From contig JAGPXD010000001.1 in the NCBI GenBank assembly GCA_020746995.1, forward strand, positions 3,038,001 through 3,102,000: a stretch of 64,000 bases of DNA, in the 5' to 3' direction. The notes under the pieces are model-generated. The model searched no databases. It was not told where the DNA came from and worked only from the letters and a program-made list of their open reading frames with translations. Shown here piece by piece: positions 20,401 to 33,262 of the stretch. The translations under genes and the position numbers were made by a program. The first letter of the stretch is position 1. Each line of letters opens with the position of its first letter. Source of the stretch: Plectosphaerella cucumerina. Its lineage: Eukaryota > Ascomycota > Sordariomycetes > Glomerellales > Plectosphaerellaceae.

Positions 20401-23400
20401 CGTTGACAGCGCTGAGGCCCAACGCGAACGCCCGTGGTCGCCCGTCCGGGTGGGCGTTTGCGGGCCGCCAGCAAGGCTTCGAGCCTGAGCACAGGCTGCC
20501 TCTCGGGGGCTCTCCGCGGGCAGGGCAGACAGAACACTCGGACGACAGCAAGCTACTGAACCCGGCACGGCTGCTGTTCCTTCACCTACCGAGAGTCTGC
20601 CGTCCTTTGAAATTAATTGCCTCGATATGGCGGGCAAATGAGGGCATCACTCTCGAACCCGCGGCCCCAAAGAGGCGCATCCGGTCCGCCGCCACCGCCG
20701 CGATGTGCCCGGGATGGTCTCTCAATCAGACTCTGCTCTCGCATCTCCCGAGACTCGAGCTGCGGATAATCTGGTCGCAGAGAAACTCTGAAAAGGGGCC
20801 TGGTCTCTCTTGCAAACAGGGCTCAGACTTGGGGGGCTCCAAGTGCAAACCAAAAGTTCACTCACTGAGGAAGCCTTCAGTGGACTTTGTGCTCAGTACT
20901 GGATACACGCCCCTCGAAATTTGCTGCAATGCACTCAGCACCCCCTCCTCTTCTACCCCTGGTCCAGGAACCGTCCGCCATCTGCGGCTCCTTCGATTGC
21001 TTCCGCGGCCAATCATCGCCCTGTTCCTGACGCTTTCCCCCTTTCTGCCAGGGGCCTGGCGTGTGCCACCCCTGATCCCGGGCCCTGTTCGACGAGTTGG
21101 AGGGAAGAAGAGGGGAGCAAGCGTGTGATTCCTCGTCACCACAATCTGAACGTCTTGAGGCATCTATTCCGGGGAAACTCCAGTCCAGACGTCGAGGGCA
21201 CGGCCGAGCAGATTCCAAGAGGGCGGGACAGGTCTGGGCGTGACAGACAGAAGGCATCACGGCCGAGGTTCTCCTCTGAAGAGACGACCAGCCATCGAAC
21301 CACCAACGCCAGCACTACGAGCACTACAAAGATCATCACTTGTCACCCCGACTAATTGTCAATCCTGGCACTTTGTGCTCGATCTATGGGAAACCCCCGT
21401 CGCCCGCGGCCCATCCTTCCCACTCCCTCGGGGCCAATCTGGTGTCCACCGGCCGCCCCGGATGACAGGCTGGCTGGCGGAGACGGGAAGCAGGGCAGAG
21501 GAGCGGCAGTGGATATTTCCCCTTCAGGCTTCTGGCAGCACATCACAGCGCTGAGCGAGCGAGCGAGCCACCTCAGCCCCGTCAGGCCGCGTTGGCTGGC
21601 GTGCCCCAATGCCCCATCGGCGGTCTCACGCCCTGCGAACAATTTTTTGCTCGCTGCTCCTCCCGCTAGCAACTTGTGACAACGGCGCGGTGCTCGGCGA
21701 GGCTAAAATAAAGTGCACATGTCAAGACATTGTTTTCACGTGGAGCAGCGCAGCTCGCGGCAGGCAATCGGCCCTTGGTCGAAGTTGACTTTGCCAGTGC
21801 TTCCCCGGGTCTTCTTCAGCCGCTCCTCATCTTACAGCCTCACTTGGCTCCGGAGAGCCAGCTCGTTTGATCTCCCTCGCTCCCGCCCGGCCATGACTTC
21901 ATCGTCGCCCAAAGCCCCCGCCCGGTCATTTCCCTCGCGCAGGCCTTGCCCTGTCCTGGCCCCGGGCTGTGAGGGAGACAAACGCCGGCCGCAGGATTGG
22001 TCATCCCGCCGCCAGCTTGTCGAGAAAATCGTGGGGAGATGTGGGGTGCCGTCATCTGAAGTCTGCCGTTTCCACGTTGAAGCGGCCCTCGCGGCAGATG
22101 AGGTCTTCGGCCTCCTGGCCAGGCCAACCCGGCGACCGCGGGTGTCGATCACCCTCACGGCATCCGAACGTAAGGCAGGAGGCGGTGCATGACAGGCGCT
22201 CATTCCAGCGCAATCAACCATACTCTAACGGCCCCTCGATCGAGGCCTGGCGGTGGTGAAGTGATCGGCCGCACCAAGCTGAGCGCACATTTCTGCCTTG
22301 TGCGTTGGCGGTCGTTGAAGTCTGGTTCCCGGGGTCCTCCTGGCGGGGACCCGACATTTCGGGTGCGCCGACCCTGAGCTGAGCTTTCCTTTTCGCCTCG
22401 AGGGGGGGCCTGTCAGGACAGGGCACGCGAGATGATGGCGGGATGGTCCCCGTCTCGGCGGCATGGCAGGACTTTGCATTCTTGGGTTTTTCGTCGGCTT
22501 CCCAAGCGTCTCTTCATACCGGGAAGCAGACGAAGCATTCGCCCCCGCGATGCTTGGTGAGTGATATATTCCCCGATCGAGCTTCCCTGTCTTTCGTGCT
22601 GCGGTGGCATCGACACATATTGCGTGCGTCGCGCGCGAGTAAGGTCGGCCGTTGGCCAGGGTGACGTGCGCAATGCCGGCAATCTGCAGTTCGTGCTAGC
22701 ACCGCAGCAGCCGATAGGAATGTGGAATTGTTTCTCAACTCGAAGCATGCGCAGCATCGGGTCAGCCAGGGCCACATTCCGCACCGGCGCTGACTCCGTC
22801 TTGGTTGACATCAAATCAGATCAGATGCTGAGGCTGATGCTGCAGAGAAGAGAACGGAGGACGCCGCCGTCGAGGAAACGAGTGACGTGACTGCATGTTG
22901 AAGTCTGGTCGGGCACTTTGTTCTCCATCGAGACGCCCCATCGCAAAGTCCAGAAGGCCATTCTAGACCACCCCCCCAACGCGCTCTGGATATGCCCACG
23001 TCCCCCCTCCCTCAGGACGACCGCCGGTCCCCTGTCGCTCATCTCGCTACCTCCCATGCACACACACACAAGCACGATTCGGGCGGCACAGAGGAAAGGG
23101 AAGAGATTTATTGGCGACATGCACGCTGCGTCCTGCGTGGTGACGATCGGCCGGGTCAACCCCCAAATCTCCTTCTCTCCTGGGCAGCTTGAGCGACGTC
23201 GAGTCTGGGCTCTGGGCTTCGACCGGCCGTCCACACGTGTCGCTCGTCTCACTGCGACATCTACCGGGCCTCTACCGGGCGACAAGCCCGGCAGTGGGGG
23301 ACGGTCGTACTAGCACTGGCACTGTTGCAGTGTCGCCCATGTTCGTCCGTCTGCACGACCCTGCACCATCTCACTTCGATGTTGGTCGGTCAGCTCTGTA

Positions 23401-24534
23401 TCTGTATCTGCCCGTCGCCCGCCCGCCTGCAGCGTGCGACGTTTCCCCCCTCGCGCAAGCATCTCCCAACCTGGCGCCGCTCGGGCGTTCGTCACGCTGC
23501 GCAGTCGCCTGCAGATGTGACGTGACCCTAGGGTCGTTCTGTCGTGGGCAGACAGACGCGCGCGTTCCGGGACGCGTCGGCCGTGTTTATTCATTTCCTT
23601 CTGCGGGCAGTGGCGTCGCGCTCGTGGCTGCGGGGTTGAAGAAAGGTGTGTGTGGCTCGACAATGCTCGACTTCACGCGTGGAATGTCAGCATTCGGTGC
23701 AAGTGGGAAGCTGAAGACCCCGAGGCCGATAGGACTCGGCCCGGCCTTGCATCTCGATAAATGAAGTGGCTGCAGGAAGGACGAGCCGGTGCTTGCTAGA
23801 TGAACTTTGAAAAGTGTTGGGTGATGGAGTCGTGGGTTGTTTTCTCATCGGTGCTTCCCTGTCAGTTTCTCGATTGTCGAGACGGCGGCCTGAAGCTGGG
23901 CTCGAACAAGCCGGATGGACGTGGAGAAGCAGCGGAACTCAAAATCGGACGACTGCATGGGTTCGTGATTGTCCAGGCATTGATGGCTTGCATTGGAGGA
24001 CGGGACCCTACATGCATCTTGAACAGCTGAAGCCTGAGGAGTTCTAGTCCGCCTCCAGCCAACTAAGGCCACTCTCTTCGAGAAACACAGCCAGGTGCAG
24101 AGACCGGGCTCCCGACTCGGATAGGATGCTTCGGTGCCTTTTCAAGGATCTTACGAGGCGCAGCTCAGCGACCAGTGCTCGCCATCGTCTCCCTCAATCC
24201 CATGGTGCTCCTCGAGGCCGCGATGCCTCGGTCAAGCGGCACACCGACACCGAATTGTCTCGCCCCCGATTGGCCAATTCCAACGCGGGGAAATTGCTGA
24301 GTCATCCTCTGATCACTGGACGGACCAGCCTCCGACTTGACTCGCGAGGCCCGGGCGGAGAAGGGTCAACACCACAGCCAGATGCCGTCCGACATCGCCG
24401 CTCACTGCCTCTTTCATCCCCGCATGGTCCCGGCTCAATGATGCATCCGGGACTCCGAGCTGACCGACAGTTGTGATGACAGCCTCGGCAACCCGGAAAC
24501 CCCGACCCCGTCATTGATCCCGTCCAGGCAAATC
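17466..24534. other. Seven-kilobase stretch without a recognisable gene
   Basis: Open frames of 60-310 codons occur on both strands, but they overlap in several frames, are rich in Arg, Pro and Ser as expected of GC-rich non-coding DNA, and show no domain, signal peptide or conserved motif. The right end must hold the promoter and leader of the Zn2Cys6 gene at 24535, and the left end those of the large disordered-protein gene. G-runs (around 18,735-18,950) and short C/T tracts are frequent. No tRNA, transposase or terminal repeat was noticed. Long leaders or a non-coding RNA could lie here. Confidence 0.5.
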
Positions 24535-26975
24535 ATGCCCGACGACCGTCCGCCAATGGAGGACTCTCAACGGCCGAAGCAGGCCGCATGTCTGGTCTGC
24601 CGGAGGAGCAAGATCAAGTGTGACTTCTCGCCCTCTCAGATCAAGTGCAAGCGGTGCATCCAGCTCGATGTCGAGTGCGTGCGGCCCACCTTCCATGCCG
24701 GCCGGCAAAAGGGCATTAAAAAGTAAGTACCCCTCAAGCTGTGTATGGGAGCTCACGGCTGACATACCCAGTAAACGAAAAGGCCTGGAAAAGGCCATCT
24801 TCCAGATTGAGCAGGCAGTCAAGCGCGCCAGGTCCGGCGAGCAGACCTCGGACGACAACAAGGCCCTCGTCGACCTGCAGCAGCTCCTCGGCGCCGCGGG
24901 CGACGTCCAGGCGGCAGGCTCCTCGAGTGGCAGTGGCGGCGGCGGCAGGCCGAAACGCAGCAACACGGCCGAGGAGGAGTACTCATCGGATGAGGGCGAC
25001 GGGACCGAGGACACGCCTGAGAGCAACACTTACATCACCCACCACCGCGAGGGGAGTCTCACCGTCGACGACGCCGAGAACCCACTGCAGCTTCTCGCCC
25101 GCGCCTCGAACCTACAGCTCTCACCTACCCCTGGTGGTCCGTCGCCTGGACAAGCTGCCCGCGCCAGTCGGAAGAAGCAACAGCAGGATCGTATGGACGA
25201 GGATGCAGAGACACAGTCATTCTTCACCTCCATACGTGTCAACCTCGACGTTGGTGATGACATTGATCCCATCCACATGGGCCTCACGACAGAGGCCGAG
25301 GCAGTTGATCTGTTCGACTAGTAAGTGTAATCCATGTTTTGCTGCTCGTTTTTCTGACAGAAACCAGCTTCCACAAACACCTGGCACATACCCGCTGGGG
25401 TTTGGACCCAGAGGTCTACACCGTCGCCTTCGTCAGGTCCCGCTCCGCCTTCCTCTTCACCTCCATCATGGCCGCCTCGGCCCTCTTCCGTCCCCAGGAT
25501 GCCGCTCTATCCCGACGGTTGTCGACACACGCGAAGACGCTGGCACATCGTGTCATCACGCGACGCCACAAGTCGGTCGAGATCGTGCTGGCCTTCATGA
25601 TTAATGTTCCCTGGATGTTCCCAGGCCAGCACAGCACCGATGATGAGACGTGCTGGTACGTAGCCATGGCGACGACCATTGCCATCGACCTCTCGGTGCA
25701 CAAGCTGCTCATTCCTGTCGACACTCTCGGCTCGGCGGCCGCCGTTGCGCGCGGCGATTGCGTCGATCCCCGCACTGCCATGGCCATTGATGGCTTCAGC
25801 AATGTCGACCCGTCTTCAGACCTCGGCCGTCGGCTGCTGCGCCGCCGAGAGCGGTGCTGGATTGCCCTTTTCGTGCTTGAGCGGGGCATGTCCTTGGCCA
25901 GAGGCCGCAGCTTCACTGTGCCCATAACGCGCTCACTGCGCGACTGCGACGCCTGGCACCGCTCTGATATTGCCCACCCGATGGATGGGCAGATGGTCTC
26001 TATGGCGGTGCTGCGCCGCGACCTCGACGGCATCTTTGCCACGGTGCGAGCCATGTGCGATGGCTCGCAGAACACTTTCTCCGATGGCTCGCTCATCGCC
26101 CGCTCTGTCGAGAGTACCATTGAGCGCTTCTTCGACCAGTGGAACACAGATTGGGGGCTTTCCATCGGCTCCGGTCCGGAGCGGAAGCTGCCACCCTATG
26201 TCGACATTCTAGTCACGCATACGCGGCTATCCATCTACAGCGGCGTCATCAATCACCCGACGGCACCGGTCGAGGTGCGACAGTTCTTCCGGACGGTAAG
26301 CTTTCCTGTTGTTTACTTTATGTCTGCCTCTAACACGGACAGGCCGGCATGTCCTCTGCGCTCACGGTTATGCGCGTGGCGATTCAGGGCGAGGCCCTCC
26401 TGCGGTCCATGCCCAACAACACAGCCATTATGATCACCTTTGCTGCGTGCTTCGCCCTGACGCTGAGCGCCTACGTCAGCGGCAGCTCCAACATGGCGTC
26501 AAGCGTCCGCACCCTGATTCTCGAGACAGCCGACGTCCTCGAACGCGTCGGCAACGTCACCAAGCACCGCAACGGCCTCTCGGCGCTGTACGGTCGATAC
26601 TTGCGGCTCACGGCCAAGAAGGCTGCCGCCGTCGACCATCAGCAGCCGATGCATCCCCCGCCTGCGCCCGCAAATCCCTCCGAGGCACCGACAGCCGGCG
26701 TTGGCATGGAAGGGTACCAGGTGACGCAGGCGCCGGCGACCGCCCCCGGCACCACGCAAGATGGTACCGCAGCGCCCCAACCGCCATATGTAGGCGGCCA
26801 GGAGCTTTGGCCGGGGTCGCTCCACTTCTCTACCATGTCGGATGAGCAGATTGTCGACTTCCTCAATCAGCCTTATAACGCCTTTGACCCGTCATCAGCG
26901 AACCTTTCGTGGGAGGACCTGGACAACTTTGAGGGGCTGAGCTGGCCGAACATGCCGGGGTATAACTTTGGATAG
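24535..26975 (+). CDS. Zn2Cys6 transcription factor, fungal-specific
   Basis: Exons 24535..24722, 24772..25320, 25368..26295, 26343..26975, 765 residues. The zinc cluster is C-X2-C-X6-C-X8-C-X2-C-X6-C at residues 19-48 (first pair CLVC, basic RRSKIKC), followed by KGIKNKRKGLEKAIFQIEQAV, a coiled-coil-like dimerisation helix. A disordered acidic and Gly-rich linker precedes the middle homology region, which starts near DLFDYFHKHLAH and contains FVLERGMSLARGRSF. The C-terminal end (WEDLDNFEGLSWPNMPGY) is acidic and aromatic like an activation domain. The first true ATG is 24535; an upstream TTG is in frame but unlikely. It sits 3' of a 7-kb gene-free stretch, as often seen for regulatory genes. 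Target unknown. Confidence 0.9.
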
Positions 26976-27039
26976 AGAACTGCTAAAACTATGCAAGGTA
27001 TGAACAAGCAGATGGGGAAAACGCCGTTTGTCCCGGGCC

Positions 27040-28375
27040 TCAGATCTTGACGGCGGCCTTCTCCTCCACGCTGGGGAGGCTCAGCTGCGTCAGCTTGCGC
27101 AGCTGCTCCATGATGACGAAGGTCAGGACGGTATGGGGTCTGCCGAGAGTCAGTGCTGGGTCTTGGGGGCGGCTTTTGGGTTCGCTCACGTCAGGCGCAG
27201 CCAGGCGGGCGTCCAGCCCTTCATGAGGAAGCGGGGGCCCTCCTCGCGGAGGCTTGTGCTGATGATCTGGCCCAAGGACTGGGGTCGTCAGCGGTAGTGA
27301 TCGAAAGACAAAGGACAGGCAGACTTACCGCGCCGCCTGCGGCGCTCTGGATCCTGCTCTTCAGCACGTCGGCCGGGGCGCATATCGTGGTGGCGACAGT
27401 GCCGGCGACGAAGGACGACATGATGTGTGTGCGAATGTCGTCGGTGAGGGAGAGGGTGTTGAGGAAGAATTTCTTGGCAGCGGCGTATCTGGGGGCGGTT
27501 AGCTTGGGTGGGAGGAGGAGGGCAAGGGACGTACGGTGCGATTTGGCCGACATCTGACAGAGGTTAGTTCATGAGATACCAAGAATTGATTATGGAAGTA
27601 ACGTACTCATGAGGATACTCCGGGTGACGTTGGCGGTGAGGCCCCTTCCGAAGGCACTGATTCCCTCGTCGCGACCGACGCGGTAGAGGCCCTCAAGGGC
27701 GTTTGAGTAGTTGAAGCGTTCGGCGGCGGGCTTTGCGCCGTCGGCGCACATGCGGACGAGGACGACCTAGAGGCGTGAGAAACGTTCTTCAAGACGAAAG
27801 AGGAGGCTTACCTCTGTCGGGTTTCCGACGAGACCGGCCAGGCCGCCAGCGGCACCGGCGCAAGCTATCGTCCAGGACGTGGAGAGAGCGTCTGTCCGGT
27901 TGAACTCCTTGGCCTTTTGTGCGAGGATGGTGTAGAGGCCGAATCGGGCGGTTGAGTATGTTGACTGGCGGAGGACGGAGGCGGAGAGGCCTGCCCAGAG
28001 GGAGGGGATGCCTGGGGGTGTTAGAGGGAGAAGATGGATGATGAGGGTATGAGGGCATACCGTCTCGGCCTGCGAAGCGGAAGAGGGCGCGGAACATGTT
28101 CTCGTTTGATCTCAGGACCTGCATGCGACTTTGGGGTGTGAGTCGTGTTTTTGATGGGAGGTGATGAAGGACGTACTATTTGACCTGGTCGAGAGGGTGT
28201 GCTGGAGATGTTAGCGGTGGTGACGGTGTTTGACAGAGGAGGACATACTGAAGCAAACGGCCATGGAGGCAGCGGCGCCTCTGTGAGGAAGCGTCAGTGA
28301 GATGGCATCGTGGGCTGCTGGAGGTCAGACATACCCCAGCCAGAAAGGCTCTTGTTTCTTCGTCTTGGAGGTCAT
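27040..28375 (-). CDS. Mitochondrial carrier, dicarboxylate-transporter-like
   Basis: Ten exons: complement(27040..27139, 27190..27278, 27329..27488, 27535..27553, 27607..27766, 27812..28011, 28061..28128, 28177..28201, 28249..28280, 28335..28375), 297 residues, all junctions in frame. Three carrier signatures mark the three repeats: HPLDQVKYRMQ, NPTEVVLVRMCAD and APADVLKSRIQ. The second repeat carries Thr-Glu where many carriers have Leu-Asp. These details and the length fit the DIC/OAC branch (malate, succinate or related anions exchanged with phosphate across the inner membrane). Substrate assignment is by resemblance. Several exons are very small (19, 25, 32 and 41 nt coding). The stop codon is 64 bp from the stop of the Zn2Cys6 gene. 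Confidence 0.88.
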
Positions 28376-28888
28376 GTTTGCGGGCGCATATGCTATTCGG
28401 ATGAACAGATCACAGACGGTCGAAATGTGTCACGGTAGGAAGGACAGGGAGCGTTTGACGTCTCGGAGAACGGGACAATCAGCGGAACTTGACTTCAATG
28501 AGCAGAAACGGACTTTTGTCAACTCGGCAGAGCGGGCCCCGGAGCGCAGATGTATCGACCATACCCTTGATATCCCAGCATGTGAACTTTTCCAGGACAT
28601 ACGCCAGTCCGGACTACTCCCCGCATTGTCTGTCACCTCCCGCTTCCCCGGTCCCCTCGGAGGCATGAAGCATCGCCGACGCCACCCCTCCCCTCCGGAC
28701 CCAACATCTGCACACCGCCAGACCCCTGTCGTCCCGCCTTCCCCAAATCCCCACCGGTGTCCAGAAGTTGATTCCGGGTGACACAATGCCGAGGTGCAAT
28801 GCCATGCCGGTCACGGTCTTGGCTTTCTTCCATCCATCAAAACCATCACCAATCCCACCACGCCCTGCTTCATCCCCCCGCCACGCCC
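28376..28888. promoter_or_regulatory. Divergent promoter with upstream start codons
   Basis: About 510 bp between the carrier and the AhpD-like gene, pointing apart. Upstream ATGs occur at 28786 (a 37-codon frame ending at 28899, overlapping the ATG at 28889) and 28799 (in frame with the downstream gene). They may limit or move translation initiation of the AhpD-like protein. Confidence 0.4.
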
Positions 28889-29865
28889 ATGGACGATAAC
28901 CCACGCATGCCAAAGGTCAAGAAACACAGATCACGTACAAGGCGCACCTCGCCCACCACCAAGAAAGACATGTCCAAGCTCGCACCGGGCCTCAAGGCCC
29001 TGATCAACGCATCATCTGCGCGGCCTCACGCGACAGCCGCCCCCGCCCGCATCGGCGAGGTTTACAAGGCCATTGCCAACGATGCCGCCAAGCGCAACGT
29101 CGGTCTGAAGCCGTGGATCGCCCTGACCGTACGTTTTCTCCCTCCCTCCGTCTTGCCTCTGCTGACATTGTCCAGACTGCAGCAACATTCACCCTCAACT
29201 CCCCCGACTCCCTCCCCATCCTCCACACCGTCGCCTCCTCCGCTCCCGGCTCCGACCCCGTCCGCGCCGCCGAGCTCATCCGCGAAGTCGGCCTCAAATG
29301 CATCTCCTTCAACGGCATCCCCCGCTCCATCAACAACCTCAACGCCTTCCACGCCTCCCTCCCCTCCGACGTCACCTCCCGGCTCGAGACCCGCGCCTCG
29401 CGGACAATCACCCCCGAAGGTCTCCCCGCCGCCGCCGCCCGCGGCCGCGCCCTCTGGGACAGCGTCTACGCACCCTTTGAGGACAAGCTCGTCGCCAAGC
29501 TCGCGGCCTCCCATCCTGATCTCCCCGTACATATCCTGGGGAGTCACTATGGCCCGCTCCTGTCAGACCCAGAAGGGGATCGGGGTGGTTTGGCGCGCGT
29601 GGGGAGGGTGTTGACGAGTATTGTGGCGATTAGCTGTTTAAGGGCGCAGACGGGGGTTGGGCCGCAGGTGTTGAGCCATGTGTTTGGGCTGCGCAAGGCG
29701 GTTGATGACGGGAGTCTTGCGAAGGAGGTGGCTTCGCAGGAGGGGTTGGAGGGGGCGGAGTGGTTGGCGAGCGATGAGGGGAGTGAGTGGTTGTTGAAGG
29801 CTGTTGACTCGGTGACGGAAGCTCTGGGAGGTGGAAACTTTGGATCGCATGGGAGTAAGCTGTAG
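28889..29865 (+). CDS. AhpD-like / carboxymuconolactone-decarboxylase-fold protein
   Basis: Exons 28889..29128 and 29176..29865; 309 residues from the ATG at 28889, or 282 from the ATG at 28970 (MSKLAPGLKALINAS), which may be the true start because the residues before it are a basic low-complexity extension. The intron is 47 bp. The helical core around REVGLKCISFNGIPRSINNLNAF resembles the fungal AhpD-like family, but I see no CxxC peroxidase motif, so alkylhydroperoxidase activity should not be assumed. The C-terminal part (GPQVLSHVFGLRKAV, EWLASDEGSEWLLKAVD) matches the usual end of this fungal family. Cell location is unclear. Confidence 0.7.
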
Positions 29866-30213
29866 AAGGGTGTTGTAGGGGTGGTATCTGTCTGGCATGT
29901 ACAGTAGCGGGTGTTTTGAGGTCGCAAGAGACTTCCGGTTTTTGGAGCTGCTTGGTTCATTTGCTGCGATGTCTTGACTTGAGTGTGGCCAGTCGAGCTG
30001 ATCTGAACACGAGGTTCTCCAAGGGAACATAGCAAGTCGTCGAGGGTCGATGTCTTCAATTGAGTCGTTGTCCTATGAGAGCTGCTGGCTGGAAGGTTCA
30101 TCGAGGTTGCGAATGCCCTCACATGCGTTTACGTGTGACATCACGATACATCACCACTTGACCACCAATCTTTGAAACTGAATGCATTGCTCTATGGTAC
30201 ACGCTGGATATCA
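29866..30213. other. Convergent 3' intergenic stretch
   Basis: About 350 bp between the stops of the AhpD-like gene and the CoA-transferase gene, which run toward each other. Nothing beyond 3' UTR sequence is visible. Confidence 0.5.
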
Positions 30214-31924
30214 TCACTCCATAACCTTCAGATCCTCCGCCACCGCAAACTCAGCATCCGTCTTGGCCCGAACCTCCTCCACCTCAACCCCCGGCGCAAT
30301 CTCCGTCAGCGTCAGCGTGCCATTCTCACGATCGACCTGGAAGACAGCCAGATCCGTAATAATGGTGCTCACGACCCTCGCCCCCGTCAATGGCAGACTG
30401 CACTTCTGCACCACCTTGGCACTCCCATCCTTGGCCACATGCTCCGTCGCCACCACAATCTTCGTCTCCTCCGGGTTCGACACCAGATCCATGGCACCTC
30501 CCATGCCCTTCATCACCTTGCCGGGAATCATGTAGTTCGCCAGATCACCCGACGCGCTGACCTGCAGCGCACCGAGGATCGATACGTCCACGTGTCCGCC
30601 GCGGATCATGCCAAACGACTCGGCGCTGTCGAAAGTCGACGCGCCCGGTACGAGCGTCACCGTCTCCTTGCCGGCGTTGACAATGTCCGGGTCCACATCC
30701 GCCTCGGTCGCGGGGTACGCGCCCATGCCCAGGATGCCGTTCTCAGACTGTAGCCACACCTGCCTGTCGGCGGGGAGGAAGGACGGGGCGAGGGTGGGCA
30801 GGCCGACGCCGAGGTTGACGTAGAAACCCTCGTGGAGCTCCTTGGCCGCGCGGCGAGCGATGCGGTTGCGTCGGGTTGCCGCGTCGCTGGTCTTTGACGG
30901 GGTGGAAGACGGCGAGGAAGGCGGTGTCGCGAGCTTCAGCACCTCAATCTTCTTCTCCACCGTCGCCGGCACGATGCGGTCGACAAAGATGCCCGGCAGG
31001 TCGACCTCGCCCGGGTCAATCGATCCAATGGGCACGATGTTCTCCGCCTCGACGATCGTCAACTTCGCGGCCTTGGCCATGATCGGTCCAAACGCCTTGG
31101 TCGTGTACCGGAACACGCAATTGCCCGCCTCATCGACCTTGTGAGCGCGCAGGATAGCGACATCTCCCGGCAGAGCCGTCTCCATCAGGTACGTCTTTCC
31201 TCCAAACTCGCGCGACTCGCGGGGGGTTCCCTTCTGCAGGACCTCACCCGACGCCGCAAGACGCACGGGGATGTCGCCCGTCTGAAGCAGCGAGTGCGCG
31301 CCCGTGGGGGTGAAAAAGGCCGGGATACCCGCGCCCGCAGAGCGAATGCGCTCTGCCAACGTGCCCTGGGGGCACAGCTCGATGGCGATCTTGCCCGTCA
31401 GGTAGCCCTTCTCCAGCGCCTTGTTGCTGCCCAGGAACGAGAGGACGAGGCGGTCGACCTGGCCCGACTCGGTGAGGACGGAGAGGCCGCCCTTGCCTTC
31501 CTGGCCGGCGTTGTTGGAGACGGCGCGGAGGGAGTGCAGCCCGTCGCGGCCGCGGCGGTGGATGGCGGTGATGAGGGTTTCTGGGGAAGGGCAAGTTAGC
31601 GAATGTCAGGGGACATCTCACTGTGGCAGTGAGCTCACCTGCTACACCGCACAGGCCGAAACCTGAGCTGAGAATCGTCGAGCCGCTCTGCAGGTCTGCC
31701 ACGGCCTCGTCCGCCGACTTGTACACCTTTGAACCACCCCTCTTGACCTCAGGTGCCTTGTTTCCTGGTGCCGACCACCGCGCCGAAGTCGTGGCAATTG
31801 TTCTCCGTGCGAGCGGCGCGCTCCTGGCGCAGGCGAATCTGGAGGGTTGGCAAAGCAGGGGGCGAGCCTGTGTCGCCGCCCTGGCGACGGCGCGGGCGCC
31901 CAGAGCGCGGTGTGTTGCGGGCAT
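30214..31924 (-). CDS. Succinyl-CoA:3-ketoacid CoA-transferase, mitochondrial
   Basis: Exons complement(30214..31580, 31639..31924), 550 residues, the normal length for the fused alpha-beta form. Residues 1-50 are rich in Arg, Ala and Ser without acids, a mitochondrial targeting sequence. The alpha half begins KVYKSADEAVADLQSGSTIL with the GFGLCGVAE loop; the intron splits that glutamate. The beta half carries the catalytic Glu in SENGILGMG. A disordered linker (about residues 325-345, TPPSSPSSTPSKTSD) joins the halves. The enzyme moves CoA from succinyl-CoA to acetoacetate or related acids. Related fungal proteins can act on acetate or propionate, so substrate range is open. Confidence 0.95.
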
Positions 31925-33262
31925 GATAACTTCGGATGTGAGGTGTGAGTTGTCGCGATTGAATGCCAAAAGGTTAATTGCTTCGTATGAGCTTGAGTTT
32001 GTCCAGCTGGATCCAACGAGCAAGACGCCCAGCTTTTGATGCTCATGCCACGGCTCGCCGGGCCTTGTTCTGCCCCCCGACTTGACAGTGCCGAGGGGCA
32101 AGAGCCCAAGCTCCCTGTTCTTCCCGCCAAGGCGACGCCGAGGCCGGGACCTTGTGACGTAGCGGGCCCTTTGTCGCTCGCGCCGGGCATTCGGAGGGGC
32201 TTCGGAGGTTGAAGTACACGCCGAGGTGACAGTTCGACCAGCCCCTCGGCCAGGCGCCTCGGGCCCTACAACACCGTCCGAGAGCTCGGCGTCCGGGGTA
32301 AGGGGAAGCATGTGGTAAGGGTCGGACTTTTGAGGCCCGGTCTAGAATTGAACTTCTCGTAGGGCTGGTGAGGAAGGGATGAAGTGGCTGTCAGCGGCTT
32401 TGATTGAGATCAATCCATCACTGATGTTTTGACGAGTTGAACCGCGAGTCAGGCACGCCGTCACCAGCCATGGACCGATGCTCATCCTGCCTGTTCGAAG
32501 GAGAATAGCCTGGCGCTTTTCGAAGAGCATTTCGAGCTGCTGTCGCAACCAGAACCCATGTTGATGTTGCAGTTTGGCCTCCTTGCAGCCATGCATAGTT
32601 CCGAAGCGCGATGCACGTTGACTTCCTGGTCACAACTCCAGCGCCGAACAGGGGTAGGGAAAGGGGCGGGACGGGACGGGATGGACCTGTGGAAATGGCC
32701 CGGTATGTATGGTCTGGTCCTAGGGAATCGTTCCATGTGTTTCGGTGATGAAGCGGAGGTTCTTACGGGACCCCAGAGGTCAGACCTCGCCACCTTTCTG
32801 TTGAAAGTACTTCGCAGGAACGTCCCTGGCGGAGGGTGGCGCGGAGGATGCATGAAACATCCCTGTCTGGCTGCTGCAGGTGCCGTTTGGGTGAGGGTGG
32901 TATAGCGGCGATGGGTCCATCGTCAAATTGTCGATTTGGAATATCCTTGGCTTCCTCATCTTGGCCGTCGCGATAGTTTGTCAACATATGTGCTTCTTGA
33001 TAGGCAGGAGGATGGATTGTTTGGAAATCCGTGAATGTAGGTGCCTGCCTGCCCAGGCGCCCAGGCCAGGATGAAAGAACATCGAAGGTAAACTGAAGTG
33101 AGGGTTCCAGGCAACAGGCACGTGTCGCATTAGTCAGCCTCATTTTGCTTGCGCAAACAGGCCAACCTTTCCCTATCCACTCCTTATCCTCTCGCTGCTT
33201 TTCGCCTGCTGCAACCCGACTGGGGATCGACCCTCCTCTCCTCATCAACACCATTTCTCAGG
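31925..33262. other. Divergent intergenic stretch, no gene seen
   Basis: About 1.3 kb between the CoA-transferase start and the F-box-like start. The minus-strand frame continues upstream of ATG 31924 but loses similarity there, so it is a leader. No other gene is supported. Confidence 0.5.

Noticed and set aside
20196..21128. 310-codon open frame on the plus strand in the gene-free stretch
   Set aside because: It overlaps other long frames, is Arg/Pro/Ser-rich with no domain or repeat pattern, and GC-rich non-coding DNA easily gives such frames.
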